From: an uncultured Magnetococcales bacterium
GTDB lineage: Bacteria; Pseudomonadota; Magnetococcia; Magnetococcales; Magnetaquicoccaceae
Length of the DNA stretch: 10,791 nucleotides
Reading direction: 5' to 3'
Assembly: GCA_903913345.1 (NCBI GenBank)
Contig: CAIWLA010000455.1
Coordinates: forward strand, 1 to 10,791
Made by a program: the position numbers and the translations under genes. Below the pieces are notes generated by a model, which saw nothing but the letters and a program-made list of their open reading frames with translations, did no database searches and was not told where the DNA came from. Below, one piece after another: positions 1-7,731 of this stretch (positions are counted from its first letter, which is position 1; each line of letters begins with the position of its first letter).

Positions 1-1
1 C

Positions 2-208
2 TACCGGCGCGCCGACGCCGACGAGCCGTTGCGGGTGGCACGGGATCTCGCCGATCTGCGGTTGCTGGTGGTGGATGACAATGGCACCGCCCGCGACATT
101 TTGGCCCACATGTCCCGTCATCTGGGTTTTCGGGTGGAAACCGCCAGTAGCGGTCAGGCCGCCTTGGCCCAGGTGGAGGCAGCGGCGGCGGACGGGGATC
201 CCGTTTAG
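2..208 (+). pseudogene. Hybrid sensor kinase, N-terminal part of first receiver domain, ending in an amber stop
   Basis: This frame is open from the window edge and runs in phase with the gene that follows, but is cut by TAG at 206-208. It encodes the first half of a receiver (REC) domain: strand beta-1 reads LLVVDDNGTARDIL, with the acidic pair codons at 74-79, followed by a normal helix 1 and strand 2. The codon after the stop continues directly into VILMDWQMPVMDG, the phosphoacceptor strand, so the two parts are one domain. In related hybrid kinases the stop position holds an ordinary residue; CAG (Gln) to TAG is one base change. The kinase core would lie upstream of the window. A sequencing error, a recent nonsense mutation or amber suppression would all look the same here. 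Confidence 0.75.
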
Positions 209-217
209 GTCATCCTG

Positions 218-1576
218 ATGGATTGGCAGATGCCCGTGATGGATGGCATCGCCACTGCCCGGGCCTTGCACCAGAATCCCGATCAGGAACATTTGCCCCT
301 GGTGATCATGGTGACCGCCTATGGTCGGGAGGATGCCGCCCAGGCGGCGGGGGATCTGGCGATCAAGGAAATTCTCACCAAACCCGTCTCCTCCTCCTCC
401 CTGTTGGATGCGGTCATGACGGCGTTGGGTCGGGAGACGATTTCCGGGCGGCGGGCCAATCAACGACTGGGGGAGGAAGAAGAGGCCATCCACCACCTGC
501 GGGGGGCCAGGGTGTTGCTGGTGGAGGACAATGAAATCAACCAGGAGGTGGCCATGGAGTTGCTGACCGGGGCCGGAATGGTTGCTGAAGTGGCCGGCAA
601 CGGCCTGGAAGCCCTGGAAAAACTGGCCGGGGGGCACTTTGACGGGGTTCTCATGGATGTGCAGATGCCGGTGATGGACGGCTATACCGCCGCCCAGGAA
701 ATTCGCAAACGGGCGGCATGGTCCACCCTGCCGGTGATCGCCATGACCGCCAATGCCATGACCGGTGACCGGGAGAAGGCGGTGGCAGCCGGGATGAACG
801 ATCATATTGCCAAGCCGATCAATGTGCGGGAAATGTTTACCACCATGGCCCGCTGGATCGTCCCCGCCGCGCCGGCCAGCGGTGACGACCCCGGATCGCC
901 CGCTCCGGTCCAGGCGATGGACTCACCGGATCTGCCCCTCTCTTTGCCGGGGATTGATACACATGACGGGTTGGCGCGCTGCAACGGAAACCGTACACTC
1001 TACCGCCGTTTGTTGGGCAAATTCCGTGACAATCAGGTGCATGTCCTGGAGCGCATCCGGGAACATCTGCAGCGGGGCGAAACGGAAGATGCGGTGCGTC
1101 AGGCCCATACCCTCCGGGGGGTGGCGGGCAGTATTGGCGCACGGGATTTGCAATGGGCGACCCAGGAATTGGAATCCGCTTTGCTGTCGGGTAACCGTCC
1201 AGTGGACGAGTCCCTGTTCGATGGGGTGGAGGATCGACTGACCACGGTACTGTCAGGAATCGATGCCCTGGCGGATGCAGTCCCGGAACCGGTCGTATCG
1301 GCGGCGGCGGGTGGCACCAATGGGGATCGGGAAACCTTGCGTACCACCCTGGAGCGTCTGCAAATGCTGTTGGAAGAGAGTGACACGGATGCCGTGGAAA
1401 TGGTGGAGGCGATGCATGGGTTGTTGGCCGGGCGACCGGATTTACTGACCAGTCTCAAAAAGCTGCGCCTCCTGATCGGGGGGTATGATTTTGAGGCCGC
1501 CATGGAAGTCACCCAGGTACTGGCGGATCAACTCGGACTCTCCACGACGGTTGCCAATAATCGGAGTGCCCCATGA
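218..1576 (+). CDS. Hybrid sensor kinase C-terminal portion: REC (part), REC, Hpt
   Basis: This is the downstream part of the interrupted phosphorelay protein. The ATG at 218 is the first start after the amber stop and falls one codon before the phosphoacceptor Asp (residue 2) of the first REC domain, so a product begun here would lack that domain's acidic pocket. It keeps the TKP lysine (residue 55). A complete second REC follows: E103-D104, phosphoacceptor D147 in LMDVQMPVMDG, and K199 in AKP. After a linker rich in Pro and Ser comes an Hpt domain (about 246-350) with phosphorylatable H297 in AHTLRGVAGSIGA. The last 80 residues form a predicted helical region of unknown role. In the intact protein, phosphate would pass from REC to Hpt and on to a partner regulator, plausibly the HD-GYP protein encoded next. 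The gene is otherwise undamaged over 1.36 kb, which argues for recent interruption or readthrough. The domain call is firm; the true start is not. Confidence 0.75.
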   Translation: MDWQMPVMDGIATARALHQNPDQEHLPLVIMVTAYGREDAAQAAGDLAIKEILTKPVSSSSLLDAVMTALGRETISGRRANQRLGEEEEAIHHLRGARVLLVEDNEINQEVAMELLTGAGMVAEVAGNGLEALEKLAGGHFDGVLMDVQMPVMDGYTAAQEIRKRAAWSTLPVIAMTANAMTGDREKAVAAGMNDHIAKPINVREMFTTMARWIVPAAPASGDDPGSPAPVQAMDSPDLPLSLPGIDTHDGLARCNGNRTLYRRLLGKFRDNQVHVLERIREHLQRGETEDAVRQAHTLRGVAGSIGARDLQWATQELESALLSGNRPVDESLFDGVEDRLTTVLSGIDALADAVPEPVVSAAAGGTNGDRETLRTTLERLQMLLEESDTDAVEMVEAMHGLLAGRPDLLTSLKKLRLLIGGYDFEAAMEVTQVLADQLGLSTTVANNRSAP

Positions 1577-2613
1577 TAAATCCCCTGCAAGACAAGGCCA
1601 CGGTCCTCGTGGTGGATGACACGCCGGAAAATATTGATGTCCTCAGTGGTATTCTCCGTGTGGATTACAAGGTCAAAGCCGCCTTGAGCGGGGAAAAGGC
1701 CCTGCGCATTGCCGCATCGGATCCGCGTCCAGACATGGTTTTGTTGGATGTGATGATGCCAAACATGGATGGGTATGAGGTGTGCCGTCGGCTCAAGGCG
1801 AATCCGGCCACCACACAGATTCCCGTCATTTTTGTCACGGCCAAGATTGAGGTGGAGGATGAAAGAAGGGGATTGGAGTTGGGGGCCGTGGATTATATCA
1901 CCAAGCCCATTTCACCGCCCATCGTCGAGCTGAGAGTGCGCACACAACTGGCTCTGTACGATCAACGGCGTGAACTGGAACGCATGGTACGTCTGCGCAC
2001 CGAGGAGTTGTCGGCCACCCGGCTGGAGATCATTCGCCGCCTGGGGCGTGCTGCCGAGTTCAAAGATAACGAAACCGGACTGCATGTCATCCGCATGAGC
2101 CACTATGCCAGGCTGATGGCGGCGTCCCTCCATATTTCCGACGACTGGGCCGATCTGGTTTTCAACGCCTCGCCCATGCACGACATTGGCAAGATTGGCA
2201 TCCCGGATCGGATCCTGCTCAAGCCCGGGGTGTTGAATGAGGAGGAACGGCGGGTGATCCGCACCCATCCCCAGATGGGGGCGGATATTATTGGCGATCA
2301 TGATGCGGAATTGTTAAAACTGGCCAAAGAGATCGCCCTGACCCACCATGAAAAGTGGGACGGCAGTGGTTATCCCCGCGGACTGAAGGGGGGGGAAATT
2401 CCCCTTTCTGGTCGGATAACGGCCATTGCCGATGTCTTTGATGCCTTGACCGTTGCACGTCCATACAAAAAGGCATGGTCTGTGGAGAAGGCCATGGCCA
2501 TTATCGACCAGGAGGCCGGAACCCATTTTGATCCAGAACTGGTTCCCGGCTTTCATAAAATTTTGCCGGAAGTGTTTGAAATTATGAAGAACTATACGGA
2601 AAATCCGGAGTGA
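1573..2613 (+). CDS. Response regulator with REC and HD-GYP domains (predicted c-di-GMP phosphodiesterase)
   Basis: This 346-residue cytoplasmic protein has an N-terminal receiver domain with acidic pair D15-D16, phosphoacceptor D59 in LLDVMMPNMDG and the conserved lysine K111 in TKP. A helical linker (about 125-155) leads to an HD-GYP domain (about 155-340). The metal-binding HD pair is H203-D204 in MHDIGKIGIPD, followed by H258-H259 and the signature GSGYP (G266-Y267-P268). All hallmark residues of active members are present, so it probably hydrolyses cyclic di-GMP under control of phosphorylation, like RpfG-type regulators. The start codon overlaps the stop of the upstream hybrid kinase gene by ATGA (1573-1576), which indicates translational coupling and a shared pathway. 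A Shine-Dalgarno GGAG sits at 1563-1566, six bases before the start. Substrate preference (c-di-GMP or another cyclic dinucleotide) cannot be read from the sequence. Confidence 0.93.
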   Translation: MINPLQDKATVLVVDDTPENIDVLSGILRVDYKVKAALSGEKALRIAASDPRPDMVLLDVMMPNMDGYEVCRRLKANPATTQIPVIFVTAKIEVEDERRGLELGAVDYITKPISPPIVELRVRTQLALYDQRRELERMVRLRTEELSATRLEIIRRLGRAAEFKDNETGLHVIRMSHYARLMAASLHISDDWADLVFNASPMHDIGKIGIPDRILLKPGVLNEEERRVIRTHPQMGADIIGDHDAELLKLAKEIALTHHEKWDGSGYPRGLKGGEIPLSGRITAIADVFDALTVARPYKKAWSVEKAMAIIDQEAGTHFDPELVPGFHKILPEVFEIMKNYTENPE

Positions 2614-3004
2614 ACGTTATAGCAACAAACGTTGCTGGGGGCATCCGAGTGACCATACGGACGGGGTTCCCACCGGGTGCTGAAACGCCGCGCATGTCGG
2701 TCAATTCTCCTCCGCAAAAATTGCACCGCCTGTTGAATGGCATCCCTTAAATCAACGGGTTTTCATTCTTGATCGCCAGACGACCGAACAAGATACAGGA
2801 ACAAGAATCGGTTGGATCTATCATTCAAACGGCATGCAGCCATTGAAGCAGAGGCAAAAATATCGGATATTGGGGAATCGGCACTGGTGGATGGTATCAC
2901 GAAGGCCGATCATTCAGTCGGTGACCCGGTTTGGCAGCGGTTCTGGTTGCTTGCCGAATCTGCTCCAACGGTTTTCCAGGCAAAAACGAGGCACAAATAC
3001 CGAG
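2614..3004. other. 391-base non-coding gap between the HD-GYP and DUF4139 genes
   Basis: No reading frame here looks like a protein. A short perfect hairpin (AGCAAC, loop AAAC, GTTGCT) lies at 2621-2636, just after the HD-GYP stop, but no T-run follows it, so it is at best a weak terminator or mRNA end structure. The frame of the next gene can be extended upstream to an ATG at 2834, but that extension lacks protein character and would bury the signal peptide. The region most likely holds the promoter and leader of the DUF4139 gene. Confidence 0.6.
2769..2797 (+). promoter_or_regulatory. Weak candidate sigma-70 promoter for the DUF4139 gene
   Basis: TTGATC (2769-2774) and GATACA (2792-2797) are 17 bases apart, with four and three matches to the consensus boxes. 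It is the best pair I found by eye in the gap. The leader would be about 200 bases long, so another site is quite possible. Confidence 0.15.
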
Positions 3005-5068
3005 ATGAGAAAGATAAGAGTTGGGCTGGGCGGTTGTGTGTTGCTTTTTTGTGGCACGGCAGCCTGGGCGGAGGTTCCTGTGCGGGCTGTCGCCCTGTTT
3101 GCCTCAGGAGTGGGTTATTTCCAACATGCCGGGTCGGTCGCAGCACCCGGCGAAGTGCGCCTCTCCTTCAAGGAGGAACAGATAGATGACCTGCTGAAAT
3201 CTCTGGTGGTGGAGGATGTGGATGGTGGTGCAGCCCTGCAGGCAGTCTATCCCTCCCGCGAACCACTTGAACGGTTGCTGGCCGGGTTGCAGGTGGATCT
3301 TTCGGACAATCCGGGCATGGGAGAGTTGTTGACTCGGTTGCGAGGGGCCAGGGTATCTCTCACCTTTCAGGGAGAGGCACTGACAGGGCGCATTATCAGT
3401 GCGGAACAACGCCCGGTTACCATGGATCACAAGGGGGAAGGCATCAACGACTGGGTGGTCAACCTGTCTGCCGAGGACGGCGTGTTGCGCAGCCTTCCCT
3501 GGCGGGATGTACGGAATCTGCAGGTTCTGGAAGATCGGGTACGCCAGGATCTGGGACGTGCTCTGGAACTCCTGGATGGCAATCGGGGTCGGGAACGGCG
3601 CGAAGTGGTTATTCCCATTCCGGGGCAGGGTTCCAAGCGGGTGCGTCTGGGCTATGTCATGGAGAGTCCTGTATGGAAAAGTGCTTGGCGTCTGAGCCTG
3701 CCCGCTCTGGATGCCAAGACAGACAAGGGACGTTTGCAGGGATGGGCGGTTGTGGAAAACCAAAGCGGCCAGGATTGGCATGATGTGCGACTCACATTGG
3801 CTTCTGGACGTCCCATCTCCTTCATTGAGGAGTTGTCCAAACCCTGGTATCGCCCGCGTCAACGCATTGTGGATCCATTGCGGTTGCGGGGAGCAATAGA
3901 GCGGGAACTGGAGGTTCAGAACCGCAGCCAGGCAGAGCGGCAGGTACAAATGCAGGTGCAAAATGCCATACCACAGGCTGCGGCGGCCAAAGCGGCAAGG
4001 AGACCACCCGAAGCACCCCCTCCAGAAGACCGATCGGTGGCCAGATTGGGCGGTGAGCCACCCTGGGAGATGGCCATCCCTGATCCAGGTCCTGAGGCGA
4101 TACTGGCCAGTGGGGAACAGGCTGGGGAGACGTTCATTTTTAAAGTGGAGGGGGTCAATCTGGATCGAGGACAGGGGGCGATGCTACCCATTGTCAGCGC
4201 ACCGGTCGAGGTGGAGCGGTTGACGTTGTTTGATACCACCCTGACCGGGGGCGGACGCAGCATGCGTGCCCTGAAGATGGTCAATACGACAGGAGGTGCT
4301 CTGTCTCCTGGCCCTGTCACCCTTTATGATGGCGACCTGTACGCGGGCGAAGCCCGCTTTGAGCATCTTTCGGCAGGGGCAGATCAGTTGCTCTCCTATG
4401 CCCTGGATCTGGATGTGGAGGTGGTCCACCAAAGCAAACCCAGCCAACGCCGCCTGGAGTCGGTCAAGGTGGTCAAGGGCGTCCTGGAACTCTCCCGACG
4501 GGAAAAACGGATCCACCGATACACTATTCGCAACCGGGGAAAGGAATCCCGACAGGTGGTCGTGATACAGTCTCGAGATGCGGGCTGGGATGTTGTGGCA
4601 CCTGCGAATCGCAAGACAACTGGGCGTCATTGGCGGTTCCCCTTGATCGTGGCGGGGGGTGCTGCAATGCCACTGGAGGTCGAGGAAGAGCATCTGCAGA
4701 GCCAGCAGGTGGCCCTCCTCCATACATCCGAATCGGCATTGCGTCTGCTGGTCTCTGAGGAGGGCATGGAGGCTTCCGTGCGCAAGGGGTTGGAAGGGGT
4801 GCTGTCCAGGCAGCGGGAGTTGGAAGAGGTAGAGCAGCAGATAAAGGTCCAGCAAGAGGAACGGCATCGACTGGAGCAAGAACAGGCCAGACTGCGGGAT
4901 AACCTGAAGACAGCTCCCGGCGACAGCCATTTCCATGCCCGCATGTTGGAAAAGCTGGACGCAGTGGAAAATCGTATCGAAGAGGTGTCGGGCCAGACAG
5001 AAAAGCTGCGCAAAGATCTGGAAAACGGCAAGGCAGCCTTGGAAAAGGAGTTGATGCAAATGTCGTAA
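3005..5068 (+). CDS. Exported DUF4139 domain protein with C-terminal coiled coil
   Basis: Function is unknown. I chose the ATG at 3005, giving 687 residues, because it opens a clear signal peptide: a basic start MRKIR, a hydrophobic core to about residue 20 and a likely cleavage after AWA (residue 22). The protein should therefore be exported to the periplasm or cell surface. GAGG at 2988-2991 is a distant but possible ribosome binding site. The DUF4139 signature starts near residue 216, with GYVMESPVWKSAWRL and then WAVVENQSGQDWHDVRLTL before ASGRP at 266-270. The DUF4139-type beta-rich region seems to extend to about residue 590, interrupted by a low-complexity Ala/Pro linker (about 320-345). 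Residues 600-684 are a charged heptad-like coiled coil. In the better-known MuiA-like members an N-terminal DUF4140 and coiled coil precede DUF4139; here the coil is at the other end. No catalytic motif is visible, so a structural or envelope role is a guess. The gene ends 15 bases from the convergent kinase-like gene. Confidence 0.85.
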   Translation: MRKIRVGLGGCVLLFCGTAAWAEVPVRAVALFASGVGYFQHAGSVAAPGEVRLSFKEEQIDDLLKSLVVEDVDGGAALQAVYPSREPLERLLAGLQVDLSDNPGMGELLTRLRGARVSLTFQGEALTGRIISAEQRPVTMDHKGEGINDWVVNLSAEDGVLRSLPWRDVRNLQVLEDRVRQDLGRALELLDGNRGRERREVVIPIPGQGSKRVRLGYVMESPVWKSAWRLSLPALDAKTDKGRLQGWAVVENQSGQDWHDVRLTLASGRPISFIEELSKPWYRPRQRIVDPLRLRGAIERELEVQNRSQAERQVQMQVQNAIPQAAAAKAARRPPEAPPPEDRSVARLGGEPPWEMAIPDPGPEAILASGEQAGETFIFKVEGVNLDRGQGAMLPIVSAPVEVERLTLFDTTLTGGGRSMRALKMVNTTGGALSPGPVTLYDGDLYAGEARFEHLSAGADQLLSYALDLDVEVVHQSKPSQRRLESVKVVKGVLELSRREKRIHRYTIRNRGKESRQVVVIQSRDAGWDVVAPANRKTTGRHWRFPLIVAGGAAMPLEVEEEHLQSQQVALLHTSESALRLLVSEEGMEASVRKGLEGVLSRQRELEEVEQQIKVQQEERHRLEQEQARLRDNLKTAPGDSHFHARMLEKLDAVENRIEEVSGQTEKLRKDLENGKAALEKELMQMS

Positions 5069-5083
5069 CCAATCGGGAGATGC

Positions 5084-5773
5084 TCACCAGACGGTTCCGT
5101 ATTCAAACTGGTTTTCCTTGGGAGTAACGCAAATGCCTCTTTGGTCCAAAGCAGTCAGGCAAGTGGCCAACATTTCCTCAGGTGTAATGCCCTCGGCATC
5201 CAAGACCAGATCGTATTCCATTGAATCCATGAATCCATCTTCGAACAGTTCATGAAGAAATTTGCGTCTTTCATCTTCCAGACGCAGAAAAACAAGAACC
5301 GCTTCTGCCTCATCAATACCATGCGTCAAGGCCAAACGACGAGAACAAAACGTTGTACTGGCCTTGACCAGAATTCGGAAAATATTGTTTTCCGGCAATA
5401 TGACGTGTGGGCAAGCTCCAGCGATCACACCACCATGCATCGCTATCCTTTGAATGGTGGACTTGAGATAGGCAAGGTGTTCAACTGGGGAGATACCCAT
5501 TCTCTCATGCAACCGGTCCAACCAGTAGCCGAAAAAACCGCCTGCAGATCTTTTTATATGCCTCCAGGCATCATCATTTTCCTCTCGAATACATGCCAGA
5601 CTCTCCAGCTTATGGGGATCATAGAAAGGCACATTCATGCGATGGGCCAGTTGCACAGCAAACTCCTCCATACCTGATCCGAATGGCCCCGTCACCATCA
5701 CAAGCGGTGCAGTAGCAGCGATGTCGTGAACTCGGAGTTCTGGCCCTGAGTTTTTCATGTCTTGAATGTCCAT
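5084..5773 (-). CDS. Cytidylate kinase-like family protein
   Basis: This 229-residue soluble protein resembles the cytidylate-kinase-like family (Pfam Cytidylate_kin2) rather than true Cmk. Evidence is the N-terminal nucleotide-binding loop VTGPFGSGMEEFAVQLAHRM (residues 27-46) followed by VPFYD, the central GGVIAGACPHVIL strand-loop (114-126) where relatives have a GRG-type motif, and the C-terminal pattern of an ExxR helix (166-169) with MEYDLVLD at 185-192. Nothing replaces the Walker Lys, but many members of this family carry GSGG without Lys. The GRG arginine is Ala-Cys here, which is less usual. The substrate is not known, and phosphorylation of CMP should not be assumed. The start at 5773 is supported by AAGGAAA at 5782-5788, eight bases upstream. 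An in-frame ATG at 5758 is a possible alternative. It lies downstream of the hydrogenase genes on the same strand, but a 227-base gap suggests a separate transcript. Confidence 0.75.
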   Translation of the reverse strand: MDIQDMKNSGPELRVHDIAATAPLVMVTGPFGSGMEEFAVQLAHRMNVPFYDPHKLESLACIREENDDAWRHIKRSAGGFFGYWLDRLHERMGISPVEHLAYLKSTIQRIAMHGGVIAGACPHVILPENNIFRILVKASTTFCSRRLALTHGIDEAEAVLVFLRLEDERRKFLHELFEDGFMDSMEYDLVLDAEGITPEEMLATCLTALDQRGICVTPKENQFEYGTVW

Positions 5774-6000
5774 GATTCCAGTTTCCTTATTAGAACTTGA
5801 ATATTGTTGGTCTGTTCATGGTCGCAGCGGCATTTGCCGACTTGCTGGCGGTGTGTTGGCTGCTCTGTTGCATTTTTCTGGTTGGAATATTTTGCCCTCT
5901 CTTTCCACTCCTTGTTCAGCCAAGAAGATAGAGGTATGTCGCAGCGGAAACCGGCGGGACCATTTCCAGTGAAATGCACACGTTATTTTTGCCAGGCATC

Positions 6001-7731
6001 CTAAAGGATGCGAACTCGTACCCGTTCTTTACCATCCGGATCCAGCACATGCACCGCACAGGCAATGCACGGGTCGAAGCTGTGGATAGTGCGCAAAATT
6101 TCCAGGGGACGATCGGGATCCTCCAGGACATGGCCCGCCAGGGCGGCCTCGTAGGGGCCGATTTGGCCCTGGGCATCCTGGGGACCGGCATTCCAGGTCG
6201 TGGGCACCACCGCCTGGTAGTTGTGGATCAGCCCATTGCGGATCACCACCCAATGCGCCAACCCGCCACGCGGAGCTTCCGTAAAGCCCGCTCCCCTGGC
6301 CTCTCGCGGCCAGGTGGTCGGATCCCATAGGGTCTCGTTGAAGGTGCGCAGGTCACCCGCACGGATATTCTCCAGCAATTGTCGATACCAACCCATCATG
6401 GCATCCAACACCACCTTGGTCTCCAGGGTGCGGGCCGCAGTCCGCCCCAAGGTGGAAAAGAGTGCCTGGACGGGCAAATCCAGCCTCCGGAGGGTGGAGT
6501 CCACCAATCCGTTGGTCAGGGGATGGCCTTTGGCATAGAGCATCAAAACCCGGGCCAGTGGCCCCACTTCCATGGGCTTTCCGCGCCAACGGGGGGATTT
6601 GAGCCACGAATAGGAGGCCTCCACGTCCAACTGGTCGTAGGGTGGTTGGGGACCGGTATAATGGAGGTTGGTCTCCCCATCGTAGGGATGCAGACCCGCC
6701 TCTTTGCCCTTGGCATAGTCGTACCAGGAGCGGGAGATAAACTCCTGTATCTGTTCGGGGTCATTCAGATCCACCGGATGCAGGGTGGTGAGATCCCGGT
6801 TGAGGATCACCCCCCTGGGGAAAAGATAGGCGTCCAACTTGGCCGGGTCCGCGCCAGGAAAATCGCCATAAGAGAGAAAATTGCCCACACCCTCGCCCTG
6901 CTTGAACCAATCCTTGTAAAACCCGGCGATGGCCAAGGTGTCGGGCAGGTAGGCCTGGTCCACGAAGGCGGCCATGGTGTCGATGATGGATTGGATGCGT
7001 CCCAGGCCGACCATATCCAGGGCGGTTCCGGACTGCTGGCCCGGATCCACCGAAATGGCGCAGGGCACCCCCCCCACCAAAAAGTTGGGATGCGGATTTT
7101 TGCCGCCCAGAATGGTATGCAGTTCCACCACCTCCCGTTGCCACTTGAGTGCCTCCAGGTAATGGGCCACGGCCATGAGGTTGGCCTCCGGCGGCAGGCG
7201 ATACTGGGGATGCCCCCAATAACCGTTGGCAAAAATGCCCCACTGCCCCCCCTCCACAAAGGTTTTGAGACGTTTGGCCACATCGGCGAAATAGGCGGGT
7301 GAGGAGAGGGGGTGGGATCCCACGGACTGGGCCAGGGCTGAAGTCTGGGCTGAATCCGCCTTGAGGGCCGAAACCACGTCCACCCAATCCAGGGCATGCA
7401 GGTGGTAAAAGTGCATGACGTGATCATGCACATACTGGGCTGCGATCATCAGATTGCGGATGAGTTGGGCATTGGGGGGGATGGGATACTGTAGGGCGTC
7501 CTCTACGGCGCGGACGGACGCTATGGCATGCACCAGGGTACAGACCCCGCAAATGCGCTGGGTAAAGGCCCAAGCATCTCGGGGGTCGCGCCCGCGCAAA
7601 ATCAATTCGATCCCCCGCACCATGGTGCCCGACGACCAAGCCTGGGCAATGGTGTTGCCTTCCATGCGCGCCTCGATGCGCAGATGACCCTCGATGCGCG
7701 TGACCGGATCCACGACAATGCGTTTACTCAT
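6001..7731 (-). CDS. hynL: [NiFe]-hydrogenase large subunit, uptake type (group 1, Isp-linked)
   Basis: This is the catalytic subunit that binds the Ni-Fe(CN)2CO centre and oxidises H2. All active-site ligands are present: the N-terminal motif RICGVCTLVH supplies C61 and C64, and the C-terminal DPCIACAVH supplies C555 and C558. The proton-transfer Glu in RIEGH is E14. Fifteen residues follow H561, the usual C-terminal extension removed by a maturation endopeptidase (HupD/HybD type) after nickel insertion. At 576 residues it is normal length and closely resembles E. coli HybC, including the SFDPC-ACAVHV tail. Its position after isp2, with a 4-base ATGA overlap (7728-7731) and GGAG at 7739-7742, fits the group 1e hynS-isp1-isp2-hynL layout. 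It has no Tat signal and normally crosses the membrane with the small subunit, which is absent here. No maturation genes are in view. Alternative names are hupL or hybC. Confidence 0.95.
   Translation of the reverse strand: MSKRIVVDPVTRIEGHLRIEARMEGNTIAQAWSSGTMVRGIELILRGRDPRDAWAFTQRICGVCTLVHAIASVRAVEDALQYPIPPNAQLIRNLMIAAQYVHDHVMHFYHLHALDWVDVVSALKADSAQTSALAQSVGSHPLSSPAYFADVAKRLKTFVEGGQWGIFANGYWGHPQYRLPPEANLMAVAHYLEALKWQREVVELHTILGGKNPHPNFLVGGVPCAISVDPGQQSGTALDMVGLGRIQSIIDTMAAFVDQAYLPDTLAIAGFYKDWFKQGEGVGNFLSYGDFPGADPAKLDAYLFPRGVILNRDLTTLHPVDLNDPEQIQEFISRSWYDYAKGKEAGLHPYDGETNLHYTGPQPPYDQLDVEASYSWLKSPRWRGKPMEVGPLARVLMLYAKGHPLTNGLVDSTLRRLDLPVQALFSTLGRTAARTLETKVVLDAMMGWYRQLLENIRAGDLRTFNETLWDPTTWPREARGAGFTEAPRGGLAHWVVIRNGLIHNYQAVVPTTWNAGPQDAQGQIGPYEAALAGHVLEDPDRPLEILRTIHSFDPCIACAVHVLDPDGKERVRVRIL

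Noticed and set aside
2621..2636. AGCAAC-AAAC-GTTGCT hairpin after the HD-GYP gene
   Set aside because: Perfect but short stem followed by G-rich sequence instead of T; not called as a terminator.
2933..2952. TGGC and TTGC words resembling a sigma-54 promoter
   Set aside because: The spacing between the two boxes is about four bases too long.
2834..3004. Upstream extension of the DUF4139 frame to an ATG at 2834
   Set aside because: The 57 extra residues have no protein-like pattern and would place the clear signal peptide (from 3005) in the interior.
3104..3961. Minus-strand open frame opposite the DUF4139 gene
   Set aside because: Shadow of the real plus-strand gene, with no start signal or recognisable domain.
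5961..5976. CATTTC-CAGT-GAAATG hairpin after the hydrogenase large-subunit gene
   Set aside because: A 6-bp AT-rich stem with no T-run after it on the minus strand; not a convincing terminator.
5755..5979. Minus-strand frame of 74 residues between the hydrogenase and the kinase-like gene
   Set aside because: Hydrophilic, no recognisable family or clear start signal, and overlaps the start region of the kinase-like gene; probably spurious.
6379..7302. Long plus-strand open frame (307 codons) opposite the hydrogenase large subunit
   Set aside because: Antisense shadow caused by GC-rich codon use; the minus strand carries all the family motifs.
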